Numbered from the stretch's first letter, positions 26,301-35,735 are shown. The stretch is DNA of 64,000 bases from Ruminococcus hominis (GCF_014287355.1 NZ_JACOPE010000001.1:1798001-1862000), one strand, 5' to 3'. Numbers and translations are program-made. The notes: a model not told the origin generated them from the sequence alone.

Positions 26301-29300
26301 TAATGTATAATTTTCAGAACCATCCACATTTTGCTGATAATAATTCACTGTATATCCATACTGTCCTGCCACCCATCTTGCCTGTAATACCGTATCTTCT
26401 GCCGGCATTGTATGACTTGTGAATTTTTCTTCTCCTACATACCAGCCTTCAAATCCATATCCTTCTCTTAGCGGAATCGGAAGCTGTAATTCTGATTCAT
26501 ATTTGCCATAAATGACAGAGTCGACACCCTCTGGAAGTATACCGCCATCCACATTCAATGTAACTGTTACATCCTTACGTTTGTACTCATAACGGACACA
26601 CGTACTTCCATCTGCTGCAATTGACACAGTCTGCACTTCCGGTATTATAAATCCTTCATAATTCTTTGTTTCTAATGTTACCAGACTGTCAGATGTACCT
26701 TTCAGCTCATCTGTATCTGCAAGAACCATGTTCCAATCGAGTGCTTCTTTGTAATGCTCTACTTTATAAGGAGTGTCTGTATTCGCCTCCCATTTTGCAT
26801 AGAATATCTTATCTCCTACAGAGCCTTTTTTAATTTCCCTGACCACTTCTCCTTCACATGCTTCATTCTCATACCATCCCTTGAATGTATATCCTTTTCG
26901 TACAGGATCCATCAACGTAATGGTTTCTGTCTCAACATTGTAATTTGACGGATTAGTATTTATCAGTCCTTCTGCTTTGTTGTAAATGATGTTGTAATTC
27001 TTCATATTCCATACTGCATACAGTGTAACGGCTGCTTCATTTTCTGCCGTCAAATTCAAGACACTTGCAGTATTTTCATATTCCACGCCTGTTCCTTTTC
27101 GTGTGGTCCATCCTAGAAAATCATATCCATCCAGTACAAATGCATTTTCATGTAAATTCTGTCCTTCATCGTATGCAAACTGCATCTGCTCCATCTCGCC
27201 TGTAGCCGCATCATGATTCTTATCAAACTTCACTGTATATGTATTCGCTTTCCATAAAGCTGTGTATGCAACATCTCCGGTTCCCATCTTATTTTCCGGT
27301 TCAACTACATTTACCCCGTCTATGCTCCAACCGATAAATGTATATCCCGTCCGCTGCATTTTTTCCGGACTGTGGATATGATCTCCATAATAAGATTCCT
27401 GACTTGATGACTGTTCTCCGTCTCCGGTGTCATAACCATAAGAGAAGCTTATTTTGTACTTCTCACGTTTGTAGTTGATCTTGATTATAGATTTTCCACT
27501 TCCCTCTACAACCGCAGTTTCTTTTGCCAGTCCATTTACTGTAAGATTTTCAAATACAACTCCATTTTCTTCCACATATTTTTGCTCAGCAGTCGTCTCA
27601 CCGTCGATTGGAAGATTTCTCAATGTGTCTGCCGAAATCTCTTCTCCTGTGAAGCCCATGCCTTCATACAGATGTTTCAGTTTATATTTTCCGTCGACAT
27701 CCTGTACATAATACTCTACTCTGTAAGCAGTATCCGGATTCTTCGTCCACTGTGCGGTATAGACAAGATTCTCTGTTCCCATGTTTGAAACAACTTCGCT
27801 GTCCCATCCGGTAAATGTATATCCTTTTGCTGCCATCATTGGTGCAATGATCGTTCCGCCATATTTCAAATCGTAAGTAATCTTTTCTCCTCCGACTTCG
27901 CCCGGATCAAATGTAACTGTATGATTTTCTAATGCGTAATAATAACGTAATACAGAACTTCCATCTGCAATGATCTTGATTTCCTGTTCTGCCGGCATCC
28001 GATAACCAACATATTCTTTTATCTCTGGTGTCACGAAACTTTCCGTTGTACCGGTCAGTTCCTCTGCTTCTGCCAGCTCGTATTCTCCTGAACGCAACTG
28101 CTCTGTATAATATTCTACACGATATGGTGTATCTGCTTTGGCAACCCATTTTGCATAGATATTTGTATCTGCCGCAGGCATGCTCTCCGGAAATTCATAA
28201 GCTTCTGTCAATGCCTCATCACTATACCAGCCTGCAAAATCATATCCCGGTTTTACCGGATCTGCCGGTTTTTCTACTTTTGCTTCAAATTTTGCATTGA
28301 TGATATTGATATATGTTCCACCGTTTGTATACGGAACAATGACATATCCGTCACGCAGATTGTCCCAATACAGAGAAATTGTTCTCTGTATTGGTCTTGA
28401 TGAAAATGCCAGTGGGTAACGAATCCACGTAATAATCATCTCGCCTTCCAGTTTTTTGTCGTCTTTTTCCGGATTTACACTGACCGTGTTTGTCTTCGGA
28501 TCATATGTGAATTTATCATTTGTCATGCGGATATCAAAATTTTTACGATTCGTCAGGCTTTCTGCCTTATTGGAATCATAATCATCATTGTAAATTGCCT
28601 GCTTCTCCTGGCCGTCCTTCAAATCCAGATAATCCATAGAGAATACTGCATCCGGAAGCATCGCATCCCTCACATGCTGCTTCAACTTGATATCCGGCAT
28701 CTCTTCTTGTTTTGTCGCAAAATCCAGCACATTATCTTGTCGGCCGACCGTCCACAGTGACCATTCATTATCATACAGCTTCAATTCTGTAGAGAAGGTA
28801 TCCTTTAGTGCCTGGGCTTTTAATCCGACCTCCAGATATGCTCCCACATCAATAAGCATTGCTCCATTATATTGCTGGTCGCGTCCATTACTTGTGCTAT
28901 ACCTCAACTCATAATAGAAATATCCCCATAGCTTACTATACGCACCGGCTTCCGACCTAAATCCGACCGATGCCAGATCTGTTGAAAATAATCCTATTTT
29001 AAATTCAAATTCTAATCCTGCTTTTATTTCCAGTCGTCCCATTGTATAGAAATCAAACTGATATGTCTCTTCTAACAATGTAACGGTATCGTTATAAACC
29101 GCTCCTGCAAATACATCGATCGTATATGTATATCGTTTTCCTGTCATATATTCAAAATCGAATCCAACAGAAATGCATGCATTCATTTTTACAACAAAAT
29201 CGATTTCTGTATTAATTGCAATAATCGGGAACGGCGGTGGAACCTGCTGTTCATTATCTACAATATTCTGTTCAATGACGCGTACCCAATCCGAATCTCC

Positions 29301-31706
29301 TTTCATCATTTCACTGTAACGTTTGATCAGATTGCTTTTTCCTTCTTCCGATTCGTCATCTTCTCCGTTTTCCTTATTGCTGTCGATCAACTCTTTAATC
29401 TGTCCTGCAATCTCTGCTCCTTCATCAAAATGTTCATTTCCACTTTCATCATTTGACTGGGTCATCATCATAGCATTGACTTCCACGCTGGTATAATTCA
29501 ATACATCAACATTGGCTGTCACGCGATATTCGGCAATATACGGGAAGATTCCCCATACCTTCCAGACTGCTTTACTTCTTACTCCGAGGTCAATCCCTAC
29601 CTCTTCTGCAAATGTTCCGCTAATGTTGATCACAAGCTGATTATCAGAGCCCTGCTTGCCAATCGTAATCTTTGCCTGCACTTCCAGCTGAACGCTAAGA
29701 CCTTTATCCTTTGCAGCGGTTCCGTTCGCCTGATTAAGCTTGGTCGGGTGTGTGCTAATGGTTGCTTTCGGATATCCTTGTTCCATCTCACACTTTGCAG
29801 AAATATTAGATGCCATCAGCTGTAACTCTTCCGGCGAAACAGGTGTTCCATCTTCCAGAGTTACTTTATAATCTTCCAGATTGAGATTATCACTAAGTTT
29901 CGTAAAATTCTCTGTTGCAAGTGCCATTGAGCCAAGATATTGTGCCGCTTCTTCTGCGAATCCACTTTCAAGGGCCTGCTGCTCAATCTGTGCTTCAAGG
30001 GCTGCTGTATCTACGCCTTCCAGCATATCTGTACCGGTCATCGTATCTTCTGCGTAAATATCCATCGCCTGCTGTACTTCATCCCAGCCAACCTCTTTGA
30101 ATCCGATGGTTGTCGTATCACCTGCTCCTGTCTTTACTCCTGTAATTTTTCCATATCTCTCAAGCTTTGCCGCATCGCTTCCGCTTTCGACTCCAAATGT
30201 TCCGCTATAGAACATAATGAAATCTCCGACATCCACTGTTGTCTGACTATCCAATTCGATATTTGCATACACATCGGCAGAATAATCAAGCAGTTGATTA
30301 TCCACTGTGATCGTATCTGCTGCTTCATCCATATCTGCCCCTATTGGGATCGGCAACATATCCGGCTCAAAAATAACATCTTCCGGCTGTGCATTTTTAT
30401 AACTATATCTGTTTCCATTTCTTGCAGTAATCTCTACATATGCAAGCTCACCGTTCTCTTCCTTCGGCGTATCCAATGTACGTTTGTCCGGTCTTAATCC
30501 CGCATAAATAGAAACGATATCGCCTAAATGGAGTTCCCCTTTTGTATAATCAAATTCTCCCTGCGTCATATTGGCAGGTCCAAGTGTTCCATCTTTGTCT
30601 GCCTGATAAAGTGCAATACTCAATGTTTCAACACTCTTATCTCCTGACGTGATATTGCTGATATCCTCTATCGGGATATATACAATCCCGTCATTTAAAG
30701 ATGTGTTCAATACTTGTTTCTTATCTGTTGTAAAATTATATTCTCTTACTGTCTTCGGCTGATCTTCAAAACAAAGTCTGGTATCTGTCAAGGCAACCCG
30801 ATATGTACAGCCTTCGGCAAATCCATCCACAGCGTCCATTTTTCCATCTTCTGAAACCGGATTCTTACCTGAGATTGTAAACGTTCCACTTTCGCCTGTC
30901 ACCTCTATAATATCTGTCTGCTTTGGATCTGTTAGATTCGAAGCTGTAATCCCGGCTTTCACAGCATCCAGATTCAATTTTTTATTCTTCGCTTTTACTA
31001 TAATCTTAAAATCTGTCTTAACTCCTGTTGCACTGGCAAATGTCACCTGTTCTACATTTTCAAGTGGTGTCTGTGCCGCGTATTCTGCATAAAGACTTAC
31101 ATTGCTGTTAATCTCATCTTCTTTTGAAGCAAGCTTTTCCCTGTTCTTATCATAATACCAGCTGACAAAAATATAATTATCGCGATAAGGTGTCGGCAGT
31201 GAACTAATCTTTGTTCCTTTGTTAACTTTACGTGCTTTTAATTTACTTCCGCCTTCTGTATAAAATGTAACCTTATACTGTTTTATTTTTGTATCTTCCG
31301 GCTTCTTATCGTCGTTTCCTGTAATCTTATCGACAACTTTGTCTATAAAAGATTTATTCGGATTCTCCGGCTGCTTGCTCTTTTTTTTGGTATTCACATT
31401 TGAAGAAGCGACCTTTTTATTATCCGCAGAAGTTCCCTTTGCTTTTTCTTTATCTGTCGAGGATTGAATGCTCTTATTATCCAGCTGTTTGCTGCTACTT
31501 TGTGCCGGCTGTTTCTCTTCTTGCTGTTTCTCTGCCGTCTCCTTCTTTTCTTCCGCTGTCTTCTGGTCTACCGTAATATCTGAATCAGCCTTCATCTGCT
31601 TCCCGTTTTTATTTGCGAAAAATGCTGCCGCAGACAACGATACTACCGTCAATACAACGATAAGTATTATGATCCCTTTCTTATCATTCCAAAATTTTTT
31701 CCACAT
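23340..31706 (-). CDS. Giant InlB B-repeat surface protein (2788 residues)
   Basis: The N-terminus MWKKFWNDKKG is followed by a hydrophobic stretch (~residues 11-31), probably an uncleaved membrane anchor. A long Lys/Glu/Ser-rich low-complexity stalk runs to about residue 140. An early InlB-like repeat (YIFVSWYYDKN) leads into a ~1000-residue beta-rich region with no family I recognise. From about residue 1150 to 2300 there are some 13 Listeria-Bacteroides/InlB B repeats with GYTFxGWY-type cores (GYTFTGW, GYTFKGWY, GYTFAGWY, GYTFDGWY), interleaved with MucBP-like YRVEYY units. The C-terminus has a further beta domain and no LPXTG signal or second membrane segment. AGGGGGAA precedes the ATG. 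It faces a divergent LytTR two-component system. It is probably an adhesin; partner unknown. Confidence 0.85.
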   Translation of the reverse strand: MWKKFWNDKKGIIILIVVLTVVSLSAAAFFANKNGKQMKADSDITVDQKTAEEKKETAEKQQEEKQPAQSSSKQLDNKSIQSSTDKEKAKGTSADNKKVASSNVNTKKKSKQPENPNKSFIDKVVDKITGNDDKKPEDTKIKQYKVTFYTEGGSKLKARKVNKGTKISSLPTPYRDNYIFVSWYYDKNREKLASKEDEINSNVSLYAEYAAQTPLENVEQVTFASATGVKTDFKIIVKAKNKKLNLDAVKAGITASNLTDPKQTDIIEVTGESGTFTISGKNPVSEDGKMDAVDGFAEGCTYRVALTDTRLCFEDQPKTVREYNFTTDKKQVLNTSLNDGIVYIPIEDISNITSGDKSVETLSIALYQADKDGTLGPANMTQGEFDYTKGELHLGDIVSIYAGLRPDKRTLDTPKEENGELAYVEITARNGNRYSYKNAQPEDVIFEPDMLPIPIGADMDEAADTITVDNQLLDYSADVYANIELDSQTTVDVGDFIMFYSGTFGVESGSDAAKLERYGKITGVKTGAGDTTTIGFKEVGWDEVQQAMDIYAEDTMTGTDMLEGVDTAALEAQIEQQALESGFAEEAAQYLGSMALATENFTKLSDNLNLEDYKVTLEDGTPVSPEELQLMASNISAKCEMEQGYPKATISTHPTKLNQANGTAAKDKGLSVQLEVQAKITIGKQGSDNQLVINISGTFAEEVGIDLGVRSKAVWKVWGIFPYIAEYRVTANVDVLNYTSVEVNAMMMTQSNDESGNEHFDEGAEIAGQIKELIDSNKENGEDDESEEGKSNLIKRYSEMMKGDSDWVRVIEQNIVDNEQQVPPPFPIIAINTEIDFVVKMNACISVGFDFEYMTGKRYTYTIDVFAGAVYNDTVTLLEETYQFDFYTMGRLEIKAGLEFEFKIGLFSTDLASVGFRSEAGAYSKLWGYFYYELRYSTSNGRDQQYNGAMLIDVGAYLEVGLKAQALKDTFSTELKLYDNEWSLWTVGRQDNVLDFATKQEEMPDIKLKQHVRDAMLPDAVFSMDYLDLKDGQEKQAIYNDDYDSNKAESLTNRKNFDIRMTNDKFTYDPKTNTVSVNPEKDDKKLEGEMIITWIRYPLAFSSRPIQRTISLYWDNLRDGYVIVPYTNGGTYINIINAKFEAKVEKPADPVKPGYDFAGWYSDEALTEAYEFPESMPAADTNIYAKWVAKADTPYRVEYYTEQLRSGEYELAEAEELTGTTESFVTPEIKEYVGYRMPAEQEIKIIADGSSVLRYYYALENHTVTFDPGEVGGEKITYDLKYGGTIIAPMMAAKGYTFTGWDSEVVSNMGTENLVYTAQWTKNPDTAYRVEYYVQDVDGKYKLKHLYEGMGFTGEEISADTLRNLPIDGETTAEQKYVEENGVVFENLTVNGLAKETAVVEGSGKSIIKINYKREKYKISFSYGYDTGDGEQSSSQESYYGDHIHSPEKMQRTGYTFIGWSIDGVNVVEPENKMGTGDVAYTALWKANTYTVKFDKNHDAATGEMEQMQFAYDEGQNLHENAFVLDGYDFLGWTTRKGTGVEYENTASVLNLTAENEAAVTLYAVWNMKNYNIIYNKAEGLINTNPSNYNVETETITLMDPVRKGYTFKGWYENEACEGEVVREIKKGSVGDKIFYAKWEANTDTPYKVEHYKEALDWNMVLADTDELKGTSDSLVTLETKNYEGFIIPEVQTVSIAADGSTCVRYEYKRKDVTVTLNVDGGILPEGVDSVIYGKYESELQLPIPLREGYGFEGWYVGEEKFTSHTMPAEDTVLQARWVAGQYGYTVNYYQQNVDGSENYTLKESVHQTAAMDSVIEPELKQYTGFTAPEKAKQIIVTTDERANVADYYYTRNKYSLSWDLDGGMAVSGYTEGQVYYDAPIIAPAAVKDGNSCVWNMKIEQNMPAKDLAYKAVWTPQSYQLTMEPNGGYVTGDGELLTKTVTYGTAYDTLPKLEKEGYTFAGWYSEPEGGTEITGETLVTATGDHTIYARFIPINYKIDYYGADGATNTNPAQYNIETGLLTLSAAEKEGYRFEGWHEKADLSDDAVVAIPAKSTGDIILYAKWSENRYKVVFHSNNEEDRSKVQNFSYTEVKMLDTNRYVREGYTFAGWSLIPNQEVVYADCQTVSKLSAVNQGEVHLYAVWTPKAYQILYENMDGAENAPDNPTEFTVVSNTFNLHEPVGKPGYTFDGWYSDSSLTKKVSGTIILDALHDWRFYAKWNPNPYTVTFDSCLGDTVPVETQLMMYDEADNLDLVSEMRNFKKPGYTFTGWALEKDGAVVYKDGQNVKNLAGEGNVTLYAVWELNVFKITYDLGAGGISQTNPESYSIEDNDIQLEAPAAKDGYQFLGWYDADTLVSEIVKGTQKDYRLTAKWGYGGTFNLVYVGKEGTRLTYKVTRTLPEGTVPTTNPQHIYYRTVNGTAYGSTVDSESDKCHFKHVGGEDVYLTFGQNDMEKTFTIEEWGMNTTADSAAGFQLNNTARYYNIELYKIVDTIGTCGGVLGEQTSSQRVIDAEKAYCLEDLIKECYNQWHSYTIRTGDPKINNYHYNERTPYTFNSLMEVLRSKNVNEAKQKYIAGTATNAGFRMTSDLKEVNDGYLWFRFYGGGAYFAEYKLDLQGKGWKIDVPFPYNGSKTNGAEYESKSHNGQVVFGSPCYARIGINDRVQLELAESGKGKNAWQFGTTDLHYMILDNRAPQQVGVSCLAFGQYKAGEQISITVHYDEVIKSASNIGLLGVANIPLTNVQYAGGEGTNALTFTATLAQDFEVTPNVNNDIKNLKPVTGTVKDVFGN

Positions 31707-31835
31707 ATGCGTTCCCCCTGTGTTCTTTTTTTCCTGCGCTATATTTGTAAAAACATGAATGAATCTTTGTTTACAAAATACCTGATTTTCCTATATTCTA
31801 TAGTACAAAATTTCATTCTTTTTGAGGAAACACCT

Positions 31836-31863
31836 ACATGAATTACACTTTTTTCGACATGAA
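31836..31863 (+). promoter_or_regulatory. Candidate LytTR-type operator: two ACATGAA repeats 21 bp apart
   Basis: ACATGAA at 31836-31842 and 31857-31863 are in direct orientation, start to start 21 bp, i.e. two helical turns. That matches the 9-bp repeats with 12-bp spacer bound by LytTR regulators. Two further direct copies lie at 31753-31759 and 31915-31921 in the same spacer. Confidence 0.55.
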
Positions 31864-31879
31864 CGATACCTTATCTCTA

Positions 31880-31908
31880 TGGCATTTTATTTCATTTCAA
31901 GTTATAAT
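31880..31908 (+). promoter_or_regulatory. Promoter of the LytTR two-component genes
   Basis: TATAAT at 31903-31908 with a poor -35 (TGGCAT, 31880-31885) at 17-base spacing. It begins 17 bases after the paired ACATGAA repeats, as expected for an activator-dependent promoter. Confidence 0.55.
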
Positions 31909-31941
31909 AAATTCACATGAAACTACAGGAGGAAGCGACTT

Positions 31942-32661
31942 ATGAAAATCGCTATATGCGACGACGATAAAACAGAACAACTTCAAATTTTAGAACTATT
32001 GGAAGGATATTTTAAAGGAAGAAAAAACAAGCCCGCTATCAAAACTTTCAGCAGCATTGAGCTTGCTTCCATCGCCCGCTATGAACAGTTTGACCTCTAT
32101 CTTCTTGATGTTATCATGCCTGTATTAAATGGCATCGAGCTGGCAAAAGAAATCCGTGGATTTGACAAAGCTTCCGATATTATTTTCCTTACATCATCAC
32201 CGGAATTTGCTGTCGAAAGCTACACAGTCAAAGCTTCCAATTATCTTGTGAAACCAATACAAAAAGCTGCTTTTTTTCAGGCTTTAGATGATATTTCGGA
32301 AAAGAGAATGGAAGAATCCGGCAAATCAATTATTGTAAAAAGTTCGTTTGGTGTACATAAAATTTATTTGTCCGGATTGATTTATGTAGAAGCACTGAAT
32401 CGAAAAGTAATTTATTATCTAAAGAATGGAGAGCAGATTACAACTGCGGAACGTTTTTCATCGGTATGTGATATACTGATGCAAAACTCAGAATTTATTC
32501 TTCCGCATCGTTCCTTCCTTGTAAACATGAATTACATCCGTTCGATCACTACTACAGATATGCACTTACAAAACAATAAGATCATCCCTTTAGCACAGAG
32601 AAGGGTGGCAGATATTAAAAAACATTATCTTGCATTTCAAATGGAGGAGGTTTCACCATGA
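31942..32661 (+). CDS. LytTR-family response regulator (AgrA-like)
   Basis: 239 residues. The receiver domain (1-~120) has the acidic pocket CDDDKTEQ and phospho-acceptor Asp56 in LLDVIMPVLNG, with the conserved Lys in YLVKPIQK. The LytTR DNA-binding domain (~135-235) includes IYLSGLIYVEALNRKVIYYL and HRSFLVNMNYI. It is typically activated by a GHKL kinase encoded next door; here the kinase gene overlaps by four bases (ATGA). AGGAGGAAG precedes the ATG. It lies divergent from the giant surface-protein gene, and the shared spacer has LytTR-like repeats, so it likely controls that gene, itself, or both. Confidence 0.92.
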   Translation: MKIAICDDDKTEQLQILELLEGYFKGRKNKPAIKTFSSIELASIARYEQFDLYLLDVIMPVLNGIELAKEIRGFDKASDIIFLTSSPEFAVESYTVKASNYLVKPIQKAAFFQALDDISEKRMEESGKSIIVKSSFGVHKIYLSGLIYVEALNRKVIYYLKNGEQITTAERFSSVCDILMQNSEFILPHRSFLVNMNYIRSITTTDMHLQNNKIIPLAQRRVADIKKHYLAFQMEEVSP

Positions 32662-33932
32662 ATTTTGCAACGCTCTGCGATTTTATCAATTATGGACTGG
32701 TTCTTTTTTTCGGAATTGTTGTTTCACTTTATCTTGCAGACTTTCCATTTGAAGACCATAAAAGTTTTTACACACTGACAATATGCGGTTTCGGGATTGT
32801 ACAGATTCTCTTCTATTTCATAATGGGTGAAACAAATCTGTACCATTGTTATCCTTTATTGATCCACCTGCCGCTTTTTCTGTTAATTCGATTTGGGTTG
32901 CACCGCAACCTCTATATGTCTATGATTGCAGTACTGTCTGCTTATTTACTATGTACACCGAGGAAATGGTTTGGAACACTGATCGCATCCTTTTTTGATT
33001 ACAATCCTGTTATATCCGATATTGCTTCCAGCCTGATTACAATTCCACTTTTATTTTTTGTTATAAAAATAATCGCACCTTACATTATTAAACTAAAATA
33101 TGAAAATAAAACAACACAAATGTTACTTTTCCTATTGCCTCTTTCTTACTATATTTTGGAATATATTTTTACAGTTTATACAGATTTACTTTATACCGGC
33201 GGTGCAGTTATCATTGATTTTCTTGACAGCTTTCTTGTACTGCTCTATTTTATTCTCTCGATGCTCACGATTGAATACGCAAGCCAGCGAAGCCGTACCG
33301 AGCGTGACAATTTACTTTTCACTACCGTTTCTATACAGGCAAAAAAAGAGATTGCGCAGCTTTCTGATTCCAAAAAGCAGGCCGCAATCTATCGTCATGA
33401 TTTAAGACACCATATGAACTTTATTCAAAACTGTATTCAAGAACAAAAAACTGAAGAAGCCCTCTCTTACATTAACGAAATCTGTACAACATTGCAGTCT
33501 GGTGCAATCCAAAAATACTGTGAAAATGAATCTGTCAATCTGATTCTCTCTTCCTATATTGAAAAAGCACAGGCACTTCAGATTCAAACTACAATTTCTG
33601 TAACTGCAACTGATTTTTCAAGATTTCAGATTACAGACCTTTGCAGCTTGCTTTCAAATGCTCTGGAAAATGCGATCCATGCGTGTACACAGATCACATA
33701 TCCGGAAGGTCGTTATATCAATCTGAAACTCTATGAAAAAAATGAACAATTATGTATCAACCTTGCAAACAGCTACGAAGAAGAACCTGCTTTTGAAAAC
33801 GATATTCCTATTTCACACAAAAGCGGACATGGCTTCGGTGTACAAAGCATGATTTCTGTCGTAAATAAATATTCAGGTATCTATGGTTTCTTTGCCCAAA
33901 ATGGTGAATTTAGATTTCAGGCAACATTTTAA
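32658..33932 (+). CDS. GHKL sensor histidine kinase (AgrC/HPK10-like)
   Basis: 424 residues. The N-terminal ~200 residues contain about six membrane helices, the usual peptide-sensing type of input domain. The dimerisation/phospho-acceptor helix has YRHDLRHHMNFIQNCI, with His in the HDLRHH box. The ATPase part has NALENAIHAC (N box) and GHGFGVQSM (G box). It pairs with the adjacent LytTR regulator by translational coupling. No agrB/agrD-like peptide gene is visible, so the signal is unknown. Confidence 0.92.
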   Translation: MNFATLCDFINYGLVLFFGIVVSLYLADFPFEDHKSFYTLTICGFGIVQILFYFIMGETNLYHCYPLLIHLPLFLLIRFGLHRNLYMSMIAVLSAYLLCTPRKWFGTLIASFFDYNPVISDIASSLITIPLLFFVIKIIAPYIIKLKYENKTTQMLLFLLPLSYYILEYIFTVYTDLLYTGGAVIIDFLDSFLVLLYFILSMLTIEYASQRSRTERDNLLFTTVSIQAKKEIAQLSDSKKQAAIYRHDLRHHMNFIQNCIQEQKTEEALSYINEICTTLQSGAIQKYCENESVNLILSSYIEKAQALQIQTTISVTATDFSRFQITDLCSLLSNALENAIHACTQITYPEGRYINLKLYEKNEQLCINLANSYEEEPAFENDIPISHKSGHGFGVQSMISVVNKYSGIYGFFAQNGEFRFQATF

Positions 33933-33941
33933 AAATGTTGT
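33920..33941. terminator. Short palindrome at convergent gene ends
   Basis: GCAACATTT and AAATGTTG flank the kinase stop codon. Only 12 bases separate the kinase from the converging Na/Pi gene. There is no clear T-run. Confidence 0.4.
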
Positions 33942-33944
33942 CTT

Positions 33945-35630
33945 CTAATTCACTGTCATAAAATAACTCAGGCTGATTTCATTTGCTGCTACATCCGCAA
34001 GATTTAAGCAGCTGTTTCCCATACGGTCGATCAGATGAAGAATATTTGTGAATGGTGCTGTCAGACTTGCTTTACATTTTCCTTTATTTACACGTTGCAG
34101 ATGCGCCTTTCTCATCTTAATATCCAAATCCATGATCTTATCTTTTCGCTTAAGCATTTTATCTATCTGAACCGATTTATCTCCCTGCAATGCCTTCATT
34201 GAATCAATAAACATTTTTTCCAGTGTTCTTAGACTCTTCTGTAATTCATCCATTGCTTCCGGCGTATATTTATAATTATTTTGTTCCTTCTCCTGGATAC
34301 ATTTTGCAATTTCCACACTTAAGCTTCCCATACGTTCCACATCACTTAAAATATACATTAAGCTCGCCGTCTGAGCTGCCTGCTGCTCTGTCATTGTTCC
34401 GGAAGAGAATAAAAGTGCCAGATATTCGGTTGTTTTTTCCGTCAATGCTTTGATATTTTTCCCCTTCTCAAGCAAGCCTTCCAATTGACTGATATCTTCT
34501 GTTTTAACTATTTCAATCGTATTACTTACCGCATCCTTCACTATATCGCTGATATGTAAAATCTCTTTTGCCACAAGCTGAAGTGCTGCTGTTGGCTGAT
34601 TTGTCATCTTTTCATCCAAATACAATGGCTTTGCCGGATCTACTGCAACTGTCTTTCCATCTGGGATTAAAGTCATAACAATTTTTACCATTACATTAAT
34701 CAGACATACCCAGATCAAAGTCATTGTAATATTAAATACTGTATGTGAATTTGCAATCTGTCGGGAAATCACTTCGATTTCCGGTCCTTTCGGTGAAATA
34801 TACTGAATTAGTGCTGCAAATGGTTTAATAAACCAGATAAACAGCAGACATCCTGATATATTAAAAATACAGTGTGCTACAGCTGTACGTTTCGCATCCT
34901 TATTCTGTCCGATGCTGGCTAAAAGTGCCGTGATCGTTGTTCCGATATTATCTCCAAGAAGAATCGGAATTGCTCCTGTCAATCCTAATATACTTGTCAC
35001 ACCATCCGGTCCGGCCTGAGCTGCAAAGTTCTGTAATACTGCGATTGTTGCACTACTGCTCTGTACTACCAGAGTCATCAATGTACCGACCGCAACTCCA
35101 AGTACCGGCATATTTGATACTTTCGCGATCAAATCTGTAAATACCGGGCTAGATGCCAGTGGCTTCATAACATCTCCCATCGTTTCAATTCCAAGGAACA
35201 ACAGACCGAAGGCAAATATCGTCTGTCCGATACTTTTTATCTTCTCTGACTTCGCCACAAAAGAAATGATAAAACCGATAAATATGATAATGTAAATATA
35301 ATCTGTAATTTTAAATGCAATAATCTGTGCCGTCATTGTCGTTCCAATATTCGCACCGAAAATAATGGAAATTGCCTGTGGCAGGCTCATCAATCCTGCA
35401 CTTACAAAGCCAATCGCCATAACCGTTGTCGCACTACTGCTCTGCAAAACTGCAGTTGTGATTGCTCCTGCCAACACTCCTAAAACTGGATTTCTTGTCA
35501 ACAGTGCCAAAATACTTTTCATCTTCTCGCCTGCCGCTTTTTGCAGACATTCACTCATCATATTCATGCCGTAGATAAATATTGCAAGACCACCTACAAG
35601 CCCAAATACAATCTGTAACTTCTCATTCAT
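33945..35630 (-). CDS. Na/Pi symporter with PhoU-like tail
   Basis: 561 residues. Two inverted NptA/PNaS repeats carry the signature QSSSAT motifs (AVLQSSSATTVMAIG and VVQSSSATIAVLQ) and the GANIGTTMTA/GDNIGTTITA loops, with about nine membrane helices through residue ~320. A C-terminal PhoU-like helical domain (~355-550) follows. It imports phosphate with sodium across the cytoplasmic membrane. The promoter region contains two TTAACA sites 11 bp apart, a typical PhoP box, so phosphate-starvation control is likely. GAGGAATTGG precedes the ATG. Confidence 0.93.
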   Translation of the reverse strand: MNEKLQIVFGLVGGLAIFIYGMNMMSECLQKAAGEKMKSILALLTRNPVLGVLAGAITTAVLQSSSATTVMAIGFVSAGLMSLPQAISIIFGANIGTTMTAQIIAFKITDYIYIIIFIGFIISFVAKSEKIKSIGQTIFAFGLLFLGIETMGDVMKPLASSPVFTDLIAKVSNMPVLGVAVGTLMTLVVQSSSATIAVLQNFAAQAGPDGVTSILGLTGAIPILLGDNIGTTITALLASIGQNKDAKRTAVAHCIFNISGCLLFIWFIKPFAALIQYISPKGPEIEVISRQIANSHTVFNITMTLIWVCLINVMVKIVMTLIPDGKTVAVDPAKPLYLDEKMTNQPTAALQLVAKEILHISDIVKDAVSNTIEIVKTEDISQLEGLLEKGKNIKALTEKTTEYLALLFSSGTMTEQQAAQTASLMYILSDVERMGSLSVEIAKCIQEKEQNNYKYTPEAMDELQKSLRTLEKMFIDSMKALQGDKSVQIDKMLKRKDKIMDLDIKMRKAHLQRVNKGKCKASLTAPFTNILHLIDRMGNSCLNLADVAANEISLSYFMTVN

Positions 35631-35718
35631 ACCAATTCCTCACATTATTTCAAATATTATTTTCTTGTTTCATGCGAGTTAATTGTATGTAATACGTATG
35701 CAAGATAAATCAAATTTA

Positions 35719-35735
35719 TGTTAAATGTATGTTAA
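35719..35735 (-). promoter_or_regulatory. PhoP (Pho) box upstream of the Na/Pi symporter
   Basis: On the minus strand TTAACA (35735-35730), five bases, TTAACA (35724-35719), then a degenerate third site TTGATT at the same 11-bp period. This matches the Bacillus/Clostridium PhoP consensus TT(A/T/C)ACA-N5 repeats and lies about 90-105 bases before the start codon. Confidence 0.7.

Noticed and set aside
28010..30330. Additional genes on the plus strand inside the giant surface-protein gene
   Set aside because: Open frames there lack ribosome sites and have low-complexity Leu/Ser/Cys-rich shadows of the real minus-strand reading frame.
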